A DNA stretch of 64,000 bases from Catonia carolina (GCA_035578175.1 JAQMRL010000005.1:57827722-57891721), one strand, 5' to 3'. Counted from the first letter of the stretch, positions 1-11,190 are shown. Made by a program: numbers and translations. Notes: generated by a model from the letters alone, not told the origin.

Positions 1-94
1 TGCCCACGCTTACGAACACTTACATTTGTAACGTTATTTTTATGCCACTAATATGTACTGCGAAATCTCAATTTCAGTTTAAATCATATGTAGG

Positions 95-623
95 CTATAG
101 TCGTTTGCACGTTCAGTTAACACAACGGAGCAGTATAGGACAATGCACTTCTTATGGGGCTCTTAATGCTTTGAATCCGCATCTTCATATGCGGATTCCA
201 AATGTGAAATATTCGATATCTGTACTTAGAAAGATTTTTTAATTTGTAGTAACCGATTCCGTCATTTGTTTACATTTATCACGCAGTGTTCAGATAGTCT
301 GGCGAGGGAATGTGGAGAAGGCATTAGTAGGTCTGCAGTAAAATAGATCAGATATCATGTTAACCCCCCACAATAGAAGAAAATGTTTTTACAGTTTTTT
401 TTTCATATCTTACAATTCATAAACATTCTACATAATAGGCCGACATAATTTTTTTTCTTTCAAGCAAAACTTGAATTGCAGTTCTACTTTAAAAAAATAC
501 GTGTTTTATAGAGTTTTAAAAATGTATTTATATACGCATTTAATTGATGTTTTTAGTTGCGCTAATAGCAGAGACGATTCCCATAAGACCCATTGTGTCA
601 ACTGAACGTGTAAACGACTATAG
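95..623. mobile_element. Non-autonomous element with 31-bp terminal inverted repeats
   Basis: The sequence at 95-125 (beginning CTATAGTCGTTTGCACG) is repeated in inverse orientation at 593-623 with two mismatches, enclosing 529 bp. Inside, 173-198 forms a perfect 10-bp hairpin (GAATCCGCAT, 6-base loop, ATGCGGATTC). No transposase is encoded, and I could not see a target-site duplication, so the superfamily is unknown. An A/C-rich (CA)n run lies just outside at 708-740. Confidence 0.6.
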
Positions 624-1719
624 TAAGAAATCAGAGTCCCACAACAAAATACCGATTGAATGAAAAGTTTTGCAAGAGAACAGTGTATAATATGAAAAGA
701 ACAAACAAACAAACACACACACGCACACACACACACGTACACGTATACAGTAGCACGGGGTATCAGCTGTAGAATGTTTTCAGATCTGGATTAAAACGGT
801 AAAGACCTTTGGGCGAACGCGTTGTTATGCCACATATTTCCATCTCACTCGCTCCGCGAAGGGACTTCAACTCATCTGACATCTTTACGAAAACCACAAA
901 AAGAGTACGTTAACTTGGTCGTACAATACTCATAGCCATAAACCAATGAAATACATTTCTTGCAGTTATAGCCTATCGAACAACAAAACATATAAATTGT
1001 GTACATTTCATTTTATGTTAGTTTGTCGGTTATATTAAATACTAAGTACAATATTTCATTTAAGTTGTACTATTTCAAATCTTTCACTACAACATAACTA
1101 ACCTCATTGTTTTCATTTATTACTCACTAAGTTATTCTCCCATGCCAGTGCTAATAAAAAAATGTCACTAATGCACTCAGGTCAAAGTTGCAGTGTTTAT
1201 GACTATATCTAATCACGTTATTAAGCGCGTAACTATTAATTTTTTCACAGCCATCATGATACTGCTGTAGTTAAATTTTATTGTATATTATTTACATAAA
1301 TATACTTATTCAAATATTATTTCTATTGTGTTTTTCTCAACTTAGTGTTATTGTCTTTTCACTTTTTAAATTGACTCATACAATACTGTTACTTATCCAT
1401 CGTGCATTTGGTACTAACCTACCGTAAAATAGGGTGGGGTTGTATTAAATATTTTTATTTTAACCCCGTGCTGATAAGTTAAAAGCTGATTTGACAAGTA
1501 ATTGATAAAAAAAACCAACGTATCCATCGGGACAGATTTTTCAAAACGTTTATGTATTGTATCTAAAATATTTGCAAAAGAAGTAGTTTTTTACTCATAA
1601 AAGAAATCTAATGTGAAACACTCGCAGGACATTTCTCATGCACATGTAAGTAGCTAAAAATATAACCTACTGTATGTTTATTCATGCGTAAAAAATTAAA
1701 ATTAAAAATTTAAGCTAAT
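624..1719. other. AT-rich stretch, nothing recognised
   Basis: Apart from a (CA)n microsatellite at about 708-740 I see no gene. A weak match to the end of repeat B (GTGAAACACTCGCAG near 1614) suggests that old repeat debris begins there. Confidence 0.5.
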
Positions 1720-2330
1720 TTAAATCATAAGTGAATGACACAAAATAAAAATTCTTTATATGACTTAAAAATACGGAAAATCAATAATTGACGCTAAACT
1801 AAGCGCTGTGGTAAATTTTTTTTTGAAATGCATGTAGAGTTTTTATTTTTCTATAATTTTAATTACAGAAGAGGTAGAGGTGTAAAAGAGACTAATCAGA
1901 GTTATCTCCTCTGAGAGTAATGAATTTCACTATACAGCCAGACGCTGTGGTGAACGAAGTAAAGGTGTCATATGCAGGGTGGAAAGTGGGTGCTTTTCGA
2001 AGGGCCTGGCATGCTGATAAGCATACTCTTTCAACTCAGTGAGGAAATAGTAAACCACCTCACTCCTCGCTTTTATTTAGTAAAACTTCTAGAGGTTCAA
2101 ACCAGCCTTTCGGCTGTTGACCTAAACAACAGAAACTTTAGTTATATATTACTTTGTCTAAAAATTCATACCGTAGTACTAAGGCCGTAATCTTAAAAAA
2201 ACTCAATTTTTTACTGATTTCAACGAAAGAAAACGGAAAATAACTAATTGACGCTAAACTAAGCGATGTAGAAAAATGCATAGACTATATTTAAGACTTG
2301 CGATTTCTTTAATTTCTACAATTTTTCAGC
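1720..2330 (-). repeat. Repeat B remnant, minus strand, split by a family A copy
   Basis: Two copies of the repeat-B module (core AATTGACGCTAAACTAAGC) occur near 1785 and 2248. They are separated by the family A copy at 1866-2132. This is an old diverged B sequence, non-coding. Confidence 0.6.
1866..2132 (-). mobile_element. Family A retroposon, 5'-truncated
   Basis: Starts within the element at the AGAAGAGGTAGAGG block and runs to the 3' end: GGTTCAAACCAGCC, TTTCGGCTG, then GACCTAAACAAC. The first ~120 bp of the family are missing, as expected for truncated reverse transcription. It sits inside repeat B. Confidence 0.85.
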
Positions 2331-2396
2331 TTAATTTACATAAAACCTGTTTAGTTTAATAACTTAATTATCGCTTTAAACGTTTTTATAGGGCTT

Positions 2397-2556
2397 TATT
2401 TCTACGGGGGAACTGAAACCCAGACGAAAATTTTTGTCAGTTGTAACTCGCTAACGAAGCAATTCCGGGCTTATGTTTATATGAACTTTTTTCATTATTT
2501 TGATGAGAGGAATACACCTCAGAAGTATATCGGGTTAGTCGTGGAACACTCTGTAT
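2397..2556 (+). repeat. Short interspersed repeat P
   Basis: Contains GTCAGTTGTAACTCGCTAACG and ends GGAACACTCTGTATA. Its first part is also found at about 27721-27800. Class unknown. Confidence 0.4.
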
Positions 2557-2664
2557 ACATTTTCCCATAAAATGCATATTAAAACCGTTATCTTAAAAAC
2601 CTTTCTTTATCCTGAGATCACAGCTGCCCCCGAGTTTAAGGAGATATGCTGCTTACCCAATCTT

Positions 2665-2823
2665 TTTTCGTTCTATTTTAAGTCGCATGAACATCTTGGT
2701 TATTAGCAACTATTTTACGTTGGGGAACGGTGTGTTTGAACGTGCAATAATTTTCCCGGCCGAGAATCAAACCTGGGACCTCCGCTTTGCAGTGTATTTA
2801 ATCACTTAGCCACGGAGGTAGCT
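2665..2823 (-). mobile_element. tRNA-derived SINE, family E, with target-site duplication
   Basis: Read on the minus strand, the head starts CTCCGTGGCTAAGTGATTAAA (A-box-like) and has GGTTTGATTCTC (B-box-like) followed by CGGCC. It is flanked by perfect 12-bp repeats TTACCCAATCTT at 2653-2664 and 2824-2835, so this is a LINE-mobilised insertion and not a working tRNA gene. Confidence 0.8.
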
Positions 2824-2879
2824 TTACCCAATCTTGTAGAGCACAAAATATATTGTAAATAAGAAGATTTTAAAGAAAA

Positions 2880-3045
2880 TTGTAAAAAAGTGAAAAATTG
2901 CACGAATTAACAAGTTTTAATTCCAGGTAGTTAATTTCAATTCCAGTATTAATTAACAGGTTTTAATTCACAATTCCAGGTTTCAAATTCGTACGATATT
3001 CCCTTCATGAAATATTTTGTTCACACACTGACCGATGCAACATAA
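2880..3045 (-). repeat. Repeat B fragment
   Basis: Shares GTGAAAAATTGCACGAATTAA and TTCAAATTCGTACGAT with the centre of repeat B in reverse orientation. Non-coding. Confidence 0.55.
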
Positions 3046-3548
3046 CGTCTACCGAATTCCTTCAAGTATAAACTGTGAAAAATAAATTATTAATGAGTGC
3101 ATTTATAGATATAGTAATTAAAGAGGAAATTTATTTAAAGTTAAATAGAATAAGAAAAAAATAATAAGACTGAAGTAGTTGTAGCATATAAAATTATAAT
3201 TTATACATAGGCCTAACACATAGTAATGACTAACTGTATCAATTAGCGGTATTTGTTCTACGTTAGACTAAAACTCAACCAACCGCCAAAAGCCAACCGT
3301 CGAATGCTATGCGCTCCGATTTTAATCGTATTAAACTGTTGCTATTTTTAGTCTACTATAGGCCTACTATATGGCTTATTTAAATACATGAAGCCTACAT
3401 ACGTGCATAATATATGCACAATTTCTACATTTAAATGCTTTATTTGTTGTATTCACTCAATTATAATATATGTGTGAATTTTAACACGAGAAAAATTTTA
3501 ATGTAGTTTATTCTGTGTTACAAAACAGTTGATATTTTTAATACTGTA

Positions 3549-3710
3549 CTGCCGGCCGCATTGGCGCAGTTGGTAACGTGCTCGCCTCTCATCATGCGGT
3601 CCTGGGTTCGAATCCCACTCAGGCACGGCATATTTTCATACGTTACAAAAAATCATTTCATCCTTCACCGTCTGCATTAGCAGTAATTGCAGAACAGTCG
3701 GACGTTAAAC

Positions 3711-3752
<42 letters not shown>
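3549..3752 (+). mobile_element. tRNA-derived SINE, family D, poly(A)-tailed
   Basis: The head contains TTGGCGCAGTTGGTAACG (A box) and GGGTTCGAATCCC (B box). The body has CCGTCTGCATTAGCAG and ends in about 41 A residues at 3712-3752. A perfect target-site duplication AATACTGTA flanks it at 3540-3548 and 3753-3761. The long pure A tail and clean duplication suggest a fairly recent insertion. Confidence 0.92.
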
Positions 3753-3757
<5 letters not shown>

Positions 3758-3761
3758 TGTA

Positions 3762-4360
3762 ACAATGAATTATACCAGGTGACCCATAAGTCAGTTGTCA
3801 CTAGCAATCCTTAGACTTTGTTTTGCCTAGCGCAGTGTTACTCAGTTAAATTGAGCATTGCAGAAACAACACAAGTACGTAACATTTTGACCAATTTCTT
3901 TTTTTGTTCATAAATCCATTTCTGTACACATAACATACTACTACCGGTTTCATAATCATAGACACCCGAGTTTGGTCCCTTGCATCTCAAAAACTATGAG
4001 TCGGATTTTAACATATTTTACGTCAAAATTTAGCTAATTTTATTCTTCGTTGACCTATAATAGTGCTATATTTTTAATGTTGTTTAAAAATTGAGGTTGG
4101 AAGACAAAAAGACCCGGTTTTTTGCTACCGCAACAAATTTCATGCGTTTAGAGGCGTGTAACTCGATAACTATTTGACCGAAAAGTTTTAAATTTTAAGA
4201 CAATATAGAGAATTATATTTTTACAGCGTGTACGAAATTTCAAATTCGTACGTTATTTAAATTTTGATTAATTAACAATATTCTGAACCCTTGCTACATC
4301 GGTCACCGCTCGATTGTTCGGCACGGGCAAACTATCGTTACATTCAGTGTAAAAACCTTA
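3762..4360. other. AT-rich stretch, no gene seen
   Basis: No coding or RNA feature recognised. A motif CAAATTCGTACG near 4242 is reminiscent of repeat B. Confidence 0.45.
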
Positions 4361-4364
4361 GTAA

Positions 4365-4816
4365 AGATATATTAATAACATAAAATATTGACTGGCCAAT
4401 GTTGAGAAAGAATTTTTTTTAATTTTTAAAAATAGACTGGGTAATGCGGGGGAGGGCGCTACTATACATTTTTCCGGTTCGTGTACGTGACGTCCTGTCA
4501 GACTGTCTACCTGAATTGACAGACTGCATTGTCAATTCAGGTAGTCAGATTCAGGCAACATGGATAGTAACGTCCACCCCGCAATACCAAGTCCATTTTT
4601 CAAAATTTTAAAAATTCTACCTCAACATTATTTATTAATTTATTAACAAATTAATGAATTATTACTATGAATTATTACGCTTAACTACTTGTAAGTTACA
4701 ATTAAACTACTTAAAATAAAATTTATTTACAATTTACAATATATTTATTTAAGTTGTTTAAATTTATTGTAAATTATTTACATTGGCCAATCAATATTTC
4801 ATGTTATTAACATATC
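4365..4816. mobile_element. Foldback (long inverted-repeat) element
   Basis: The outer 38 bp (AGATATATTAATAACAT... at the left) match the reverse complement of the right end with three mismatches. Inner arms also pair (TGGGTAATGCGGGG with CCCCGCAATACC). The centre is a hairpin at about 4507-4545 with stem CTACCTGAATTGACA. The right arm carries ~120 bp of extra AT-rich sequence, so the arms are unequal. No coding capacity. Confidence 0.75.
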
Positions 4817-4829
4817 TGTTCTAAGTTTG

Positions 4830-4978
4830 AACTAGCGCGCTAGCCTACAAAGTGAAAAGTCCCGAGTACGATTCCCAGCAAGGGTCTGGAAATTTTAACT
4901 CTTTAAAATCCACCATTACAGTACCAAAACCACAGTAGTCCGTTATGACCAAGCTGTCGTTATGGCCAAATAAACTAA
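4830..4978 (+). mobile_element. tRNA-derived SINE, family E
   Basis: Contains the diverged head with CCCGAGTACGATTCCCAGC and the family tail CACAGTAGTCCGTTATGACC ... GGCCAAATAAAC. The A-box region is degenerate, so I infer an old copy. Confidence 0.65.
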
Positions 4979-5029
4979 CAATGAAAATGTGTACATCCAA
5001 AAACAACAAACGTGCACCACTGTGCTGTT

Positions 5030-5163
5030 TTTGTTTTATTTTCCTTATATGAATATATAGGAAGGAAACTATTGTTTTCATGTCGATATTTCGATATCGA
5101 GTTTTCACCAGATCTACACTTTTTCAGACCCCCTGAACCCAAAAACACGTTTTTAGCAATTTG

Positions 5164-5257
<94 letters not shown>

Positions 5258-6022
5258 CAGAATATCTCAAGAACGGATCATCGTACGAACTTGAAACTTG
5301 AAACTTAAGTTAGATACCACTAGAGAACCCGAAACAAAAATTTCCATCAAAATCGGTCTACCGGAAGTAGTAGTTTATTCGTGTAATTTTTCACTCGCGA
5401 TTTTCTCAAAAACGGATCCTACGTTTTTCTAAAAATCGCCTCATTTACTAAATTTTTTATGCTCTACAAGACAGGGTAGGCGCCATGTCTGCTGAAATGC
5501 TTGAGGAGGTTGTTTTTTCGTAAAAAATTGTTTTTTAAGATTGCTACTTTAATACGCATTTTAGCGCAAAAATGTATATAATAATTGTTGTAGAGAATTT
5601 ATATCCTACATTTGTATTTCAAACATGTTTTTGCTTAACGCTTAGTTAAGCGGTAATTAGCGATTTTCTGTTTTTTCACAAAAATGTGTAACAAAATGGG
5701 TGGTTTTTAGATTTCAACCTTAGTATGCATTTTACGACAAAAGTGTATATAATAAAATTTATAGGAAATAGATCTACAACTTTTATTTAGCGCATTTTTC
5801 TCTGCAAAGCCTAGTTTATAGCGTGGAAGAGTGATTTTCATTATTTTTAAGCCAAACGACTGAGGTTGATTTTCATTTTGCATCATTCACTCATGATTAT
5901 TATAAGATTATGTTTTTATGAGGTTAGGTTTTTTTGTTTATTCCTAATGTTTTATTACGAATGTTAGATTATATTGTTCATTATTTGCATTGGCAAGACA
6001 AAGTCGTGTGAGTGTTTCACAC
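5030..6022 (+). repeat. Repeat B, near full-length, with (GT)n
   Basis: Begins at the CTTATATGAATATATAGGAAGG end, has CCCCCTGAACCCAAAAACACG, then a 90-bp (GT)n tract at about 5165-5254. It continues with CAAAATCGGTCTACCGGAAG and two related modules (about 5540-5670 and 5705-5840), each with a motif like CTTAGTT.AGCG followed by GATTTTC. It ends near hairpin GTGTGAGTGTTTCACAC. No convincing ORF; open frames across the (GT)n tract are artefacts. Confidence 0.8.
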
Positions 6023-6377
6023 CATATTTTTTTTATTGTGTCTGTAAAATTTACTTTTCAGCACATGTGTTGTTTCTGCAATACCTTATTAAGTTGTGAA
6101 CTTGATTAGTGTGTAGTCCTATAAGTCAGTTGATACTTCTAGCAGTTAGAACACTGAGCAGTTAAGGAAAATTTGACATGGCAACAAAATGGAACACCAC
6201 CGAATTATGGAGTGAGAATTATTGTGAGAGACTTTCTGAATACCTTTGTTTTTCCGCAGGAATCGCATATCTGACGTCTGTACTCAACTCTTTTGTGATT
6301 TCGTACTAATCTACAACTTGCTTCCATAGAGTTGGACTGGGGCAGCTATCACCTTTTAAACATTTTACAAGTTGATT

Positions 6378-6630
6378 GTTGTTTAGGTCATCAGCCGAAA
6401 GGCTGGTTTAAACCTCGAGAGGTTTTACTAAGTAAAACGAGGAGTGAGGTGGTTTACCATTACCTTCCTGTGTGTGTGTCTTTTTCGCTTCTACCTCTTC
6501 TGTTCTTAAATTATTTAGTCATTTAATTGGCTAACTATGTGATAAGAAACAGCACTATTTATTTTAGCACTGCAACAAACAGATTGAGTGAAAATAATTT
6601 GACACTCCCCACCTGTCTGTTATGGGCAGT
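6378..6630 (-). mobile_element. Family A retroposon with internal deletion and target-site duplication
   Basis: Both ends of family A are present, but about 140 bp in the middle are missing and a short GTGTGTGTGTCTTTTTCGC sequence bridges the gap. A perfect duplication CAAGTTGATT flanks it at 6368-6377 and 6631-6640, which fixes the limits of the element. Confidence 0.9.
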
Positions 6631-6640
6631 CAAGTTGATT

Positions 6641-7091
6641 ATCGAAAACAATCACTCTAAACAGACTATTGAAAAAAAAATTTTTTTTAATTTTTATTAT
6701 TACACAAGATCTGACGACACTTGTTATTTTTTAATAGGTTACTTATGAGTTCTAGCTAAGACGCAGAATAAAACAAGTATACCTAATTCAATAATTTAAT
6801 GAGTGGAAACAGGGAATACAAATTTAAAAAATGTTATTGAATCCATATTAAGTTTTATGAAATTAACAACAAATTCAAAATTCAAGTCATTTACCGATGA
6901 CTGATATAAGATCACCCAGAAACGAATAAAAATAAAATCCAAACTAAATATCAAAATCGATAATTCACTGTATTTTTTTATTAAAATTCAATCACAAAAT
7001 AAATTCAATACTTTCAATTGTCATACGCATTTATTTAGAACAAAATCGAAAAACAAAAAACAAATTAGCAAAATGTCGTAATGTTTAATTA
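6641..7091. other. AT-rich stretch, nothing recognised
   Basis: No repeats, RNA genes or coding signals that I can support. Confidence 0.4.
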
Positions 7092-7480
7092 TTGTTTAGG
7101 TCATCAGTAGAAAGACTGGTTTGAACCTCCTGAGGCTTTTGTAAGTAAAACGAGGAGTAAGGTGGTTTACAATTGCCTTCCTCACTGAGTGGAAGAGTAT
7201 GCTTATAAATATGCCAGCCCTCTGAAAAGCATCTACTTTCCACCCTGCAAATGACACCTTCACTTCATTCACCACAAGGTCTGGATGTAAATTTTGAAAT
7301 TAATACTCTCAGAGGAGATAACTCTGACTAGTGTATTTTACAACTCTTTCTCTTCTGTTCTTAAATGCTTCTGTTATATAATTGGCTGACCATGTAATAA
7401 GAAACAATAGTATCTTCTGTAGCCCTGGAACTTAACAATAAAATGCAAATAATTTAAAACTTTACCGCCTGTTATAGGCA
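7092..7480 (-). mobile_element. Family A retroposon, full-length
   Basis: Complete from the 3' hairpin end (left, GTCATCAGTAGAAAGACTGG) to the 5' end (right, CGCCTGTTATAGGC). Possible short duplication AATTAT on both sides. Non-coding. Confidence 0.85.
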
Positions 7481-8190
7481 ATTATCTCCAAACTATTAAC
7501 CGTTACATAACGAAGATCAATACATTTTCAATCAGTTCTATAAAAATAATGGCAAGAATATTAAAACACAAGTTATAAAATCAAAAACAAAAACCTTAAG
7601 GAAGGATAGGCACTCCATTAAAATTTTAACCTTGAAAACTTTTTAATATATCCCAACCACCATTTTATAAATATAAAATAAGTTATTGTAAGGTCTTAAT
7701 AAATAATGAAGTATATAATATAACCATTATCAATTATATAAGCCTAAATAAGTATTTTTAAATTACGTTTAGGCATAATAGGCCGTAATATATATTAGCC
7801 TAACTGACAGCCAGGCAAAATATTCGTGATCGGGTTTTGTTACTTTTAAACGTACTTATACAAAAATAATACGGTGAGGATGTCCTTTTCAATAAATGAT
7901 CCGTGAACGATTCACTCACGAACTATGAACTAATCAAATATAAATACAAATTATCCACTATTAAATGCACCTGCACATCTCACGGCAATTTTGTTTATAT
8001 CTGTGGAGTTCATGAAGTTATTGGTTAGGTCTTCTCTTTTTAGTTTTCATAGCCTTATCTAATTTTCCAATTCATTTGATAATTGTCCAGCAGTATAAAA
8101 GTGGTATTATATTAGAATAAAAGTTTATTAAACAATCAGTAATACGGTCTCTGAAAGGAAAAGACTTTTCTCGGGGTTCCGTGGTTAGTA
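7481..8190. other. AT-rich stretch, nothing recognised
   Basis: I see no gene. No clear repeat match within this window. Confidence 0.4.
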
Positions 8191-8194
8191 CATA

Positions 8195-9067
8195 CCGTAT
8201 TTATTCGCGTACGACGCGCCCCTTTTTTCTAACAATCGAACGGATAATGCGTGTCATATGCGGGGTTTTCTGGTAGATACAATACCGGTATGTGGTTGGA
8301 TTGTTCGATGATCTAAATCGCCAAATACTGTCAGGTCGTAAACTACTTTTTTCATGGCATTTTGGGTAGAACTAATGTTTGCTTAAACAAAAATGCAATT
8401 TGTTTGGATTTAACAACGGTTACGGCACTTTGTTAAAAAGCAAGTAGCGGTGAGTTACATCCGGTGTAAGGCTTCATAACAAAAGTATTTCAGTTCTTCT
8501 TCTTTGGGGATTTTCGTACGTACGGTAAACAGATCCTTTATGAACAACTCATACAATTCAGTTTACAGCCAGTCAATATCAGGTGCGTATTTGGTTCAGA
8601 CAGTTTATTAAGTGAAAATGAACTCTGTAAAGCGTTTGTATTTATTTACTACTGATGAAAAATTAAAAGTTCGTCTTGAAGCAGAAGAAATTGGTTACCA
8701 TGCAGTGGGTCGTAAGTATGACAGTCCGGAATCCTGTGTAAGAGATTGGAGAAGGAAAAAAGAGAAGATTCAAGATTTAAATATAAACAGAAGAGCATTT
8801 CAAAAACGAAAATTTCCATAAGTAGAAGAACCCTAATGCTCTACATTGAAGACCATCGTCAAGAAGGGTTGGCAATATCAACGGAGATGGGAAATTTAAA
8901 GGCAAAAGAAATTATATTCATAATTTAGTAATTAAATTTGGTTGAGTAATTGAGTGGAGCTTCTAATATGAGTTTTAATTTCCTAGATTTTATTATTTCT
9001 AAAAACTTACCCCCGTTTTTGGCGTGCGCGTCTTACGCGGGGCGCGCGTCGTACACAGAAAATACAA
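8195..9067 (+). mobile_element. pogo/Tigger-like DNA transposon, internally deleted
   Basis: The left end CCGTATTTATTCGCGTACGA and the reverse complement of the right end (TTGTATTTTCTGTGTACGACG) form terminal inverted repeats rich in CG and followed by GCGCCCC. TA flanks both ends (8193-8194 and 9068-9069), as expected for Tc1/mariner/pogo insertion. At ~870 bp it is too short for a whole transposase and contains only the DNA-binding part. Confidence 0.75.
8618..8928 (+). pseudogene. pogo-type transposase N-terminal DNA-binding domain, frameshifted
   Basis: The frame from the ATG at 8618 encodes a helix-turn-helix region with ...EEIGYHAVGRKYDSPESCVRDW then RRKKEKI. This is the typical N-terminal DNA-binding module of pogo/Tigger-related transposases (Brinker/CENP-B-like fold). 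After KRKFP there is a stop. The homology resumes in another frame as LMLYIEDHRQEGLAISTEM, the second DNA-binding half of such proteins. At least one frameshift separates them, and the DDE catalytic domain is absent, so it cannot transpose itself. The inverted repeats at 8195 and 9067 bracket it. Recognition is by motif recall; the superfamily is fairly sure, the subfamily is not. Confidence 0.75.
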
Positions 9068-9416
9068 TATTACACAAAAGTTAAAAAAAATACCTTATTA
9101 AGTTACTAAATTTCCATACTAAATATTTGCTGATAATATTTTAGCAAATCATCTAAAGATAGCATAATTAATTAATAAAGAAAACCAAAAATGATATGTA
9201 AAGTTATTTATAAATGAATACAAAATATTATAATAACTGTTCAAATACTTGATAGAAAACATACTGAAAAATTAGTTCACAATACAAATTAAAGTTCATT
9301 CAAAATACAGTAAAAGTTAAGTGAAAAAGGTATAATAAATTAAAATCATACGATCAAATACAAAAATAATTACTAGAAAAAACTATAAATCTTTTTTAAT
9401 TTTTATATTTTTTATT
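9068..9416. other. AT-rich spacer
   Basis: Only AT-rich sequence between two DNA transposons; nothing recognised. Confidence 0.4.
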
Positions 9417-9418
9417 TA

Positions 9419-9902
9419 CGAGGGTAATTTTTTTCAACAACCGATTATAAAAATAAAATAAAAAATTAATGAGAATAATAAAATAAATTTATTATCAAAC
9501 ATTTTATATATCCTTGGTTACTTTTCAACATAATTACCGTTTAAATTGAGGCACATATCATACCGATGTACAAGCCTTTCAATAACCTCTTCATAGTTGT
9601 CACTAGTGACTCAAATTGGGCTTTACGGTGTCTTGGAGCTCGCATCTGTTTGGAAGCTGAGCCATCCATTGTAATTCACTCAACGCTATTTCGGGGCTAT
9701 ACGCCGGGTGATCAAAAATGTCCCATTGAAACTTATCAAGAAGCCGTTTCGTTACTACAGCACTGTGAGTATAGGCTTTATCATGGATAAACACAATTTC
9801 CAGAAGTGAACATTCCTCTTCTTTTGTTGTGAGTGGCTCTCCGCTACCACGATAAGTGCAGAAGGTTCTGTAAAACTTTACGTTGGTTTCGGTCTCGTAC
9901 AA
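9419..9902 (-). pseudogene. mariner transposase, C-terminal remnant
   Basis: Read on the minus strand it encodes FIHDKAYTHSAVVTKRLL, FDHPAYSPE, and near the end EEVIERLVHRYDMCLNLNG followed by NYVEK and a stop at 9518-9520. These match the C-terminal half of mariner DDD transposases, in which the middle catalytic Asp lies in HDNARPH and the last in a SPDLAPSD-like motif. Here HD is kept, but the last Asp positions read as Glu (SPE..LSE). The region between is out of frame, with stops. The left limit CGAGGGTAATTTTTTTC preceded by TA looks like the mariner inverted repeat. The N-terminal half is missing. It is inactive. Confidence 0.85.
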
Positions 9903-9904
9903 TC

Positions 9905-10503
9905 TGCTATTAGAATAACAATTAGGAAATTTTACGTTTAAGTTGTAGAATTAATCACTTGTACAGACTTTTTGGTGTTGAGACTCACTAGTTCCTTTGG
10001 GGAAGGTCTCTTGGCCATCGGCGCTTGAGGCTTCTCGAAGATTATTTATGTTACGTGTCGTAAATGCATCTGTTGTATAAACGGATTTAGGTGTGTTTGA
10101 TATCTAGTATGAAATAAATTATAAAGGTCTTTTGCTAGGTATGTAACGTATGGTAGAAATAAGTCATTGTGTAGAGTTGGTTGCGTAGTAGGGAGATTGT
10201 TTCATTGTACGTAATATTTTGCTCAGTATTCCCTAAATAAGTTTTGTTTGTAACGGTTCATCAGGACCCCATAATATTGTACTCCGTAAGTCCAGAATGG
10301 TCTTATGACTTTTTTAAATTTTTTCCAATGATTATTTCGAGCGTCAGTCCAATAATTTTTCCAGTAAAAATAAAAGTGCTTTGTTACGGTTATAATGTAA
10401 CAGCACTTTCTTTTCGTGTAGGCACGTAATTCCTAATGAAGATGCGTTTTGAAACAGCCTGAAAGTTATTTTTCTAGGTGAACTGTAATGGCTAAAAAAA
10501 CTG
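9905..10503. other. Intergenic, nothing recognised
   Basis: No gene or known repeat identified between the mariner remnant and the next SINE. Confidence 0.4.
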
Positions 10504-10513
10504 ACCGAACTTT

Positions 10514-10817
10514 TTTTTATTTTTTTATTTTTTTTTAAATTCCTAATATGTGTACGTTGCAATCTGTTCAATTCAGAACAATAAGCAACCCCATGACCCA
10601 ATGAGATGAGGATGATATGTATGACGTGTAAATGAGGTGTAGTCTTGTACAGACTTAGGCCGACCATTCCTGAGAGAGTATGGTTAATTGAACCCCAACC
10701 ATCAAAGTACACCGGTAACCACTGTCTAGCACTCAAATCCGTATAAAAGTAACAACCTTTACTAGGATTTGAACCAGGAACCTTCGTCTCCGAAAATCAG
10801 CTGTTAAACAGCTGATA
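10514..10817 (-). mobile_element. tRNA-derived SINE, family F, 5'-truncated
   Basis: On the minus strand it reads from CAGCTGTTTAACAGCTG through the B box GGTTCAAATCC to an A-rich tail. The A-box region present in the copy near 35.8 kb is missing. Perfect target-site duplication ACCGAACTTT at 10504-10513 and 10818-10827 proves retroposition with truncation. A 130-codon open frame over this region is fortuitous. Confidence 0.9.
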
Positions 10818-11098
10818 ACCGAACTTTAGACTGATTAAGTAGAATAGACAAATAAATAACGATTCAATCTGAATAATATGAATTATATTATGAACTTTTA
10901 GAATCAACAGTTAATTTCCATTTACTTCTTTTTTCCACTTTCTCATTACTGACAGCTGAAGAAAGATGACATTTTAATTATAGTAATAGTAATAAATTAT
11001 GTCTTCCCAAAAAACAACGTTTTTACATATTACTAACTTTAAATTACATATTATAGGCATACATAGCTACACTATTTTTAATATTAAATTAATAAACG

Positions 11099-11190
11099 AA
11101 GTGGAAAATTAACCTATCAAACTATGATTTCCATGTGTTAGTAATAGGTAAATTTAGTGCCTCTTTTTTAAATATCAGGTCATCTAGATT
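11099..11190 (+). repeat. Short interspersed repeat I, copy 1
   Basis: The core TTAACCTATC.AA.TATG and ATTTAGTGC is shared with 24103-24195. Unknown class; possibly part of a degenerate LINE. Confidence 0.4.

Noticed and set aside
3549..3625. Possible tRNA gene
   Set aside because: Has A and B boxes, but a SINE body, poly(A) tail and target-site duplication follow. Same for the other D, E and F heads.
5012..5308. 98-codon open frame
   Set aside because: Crosses the (GT)n tract of repeat B and is not conserved in other copies.
10344..10736. 130-codon open frame on the minus strand
   Set aside because: Lies mostly in a family F SINE; the frame is not kept in the other F copies.
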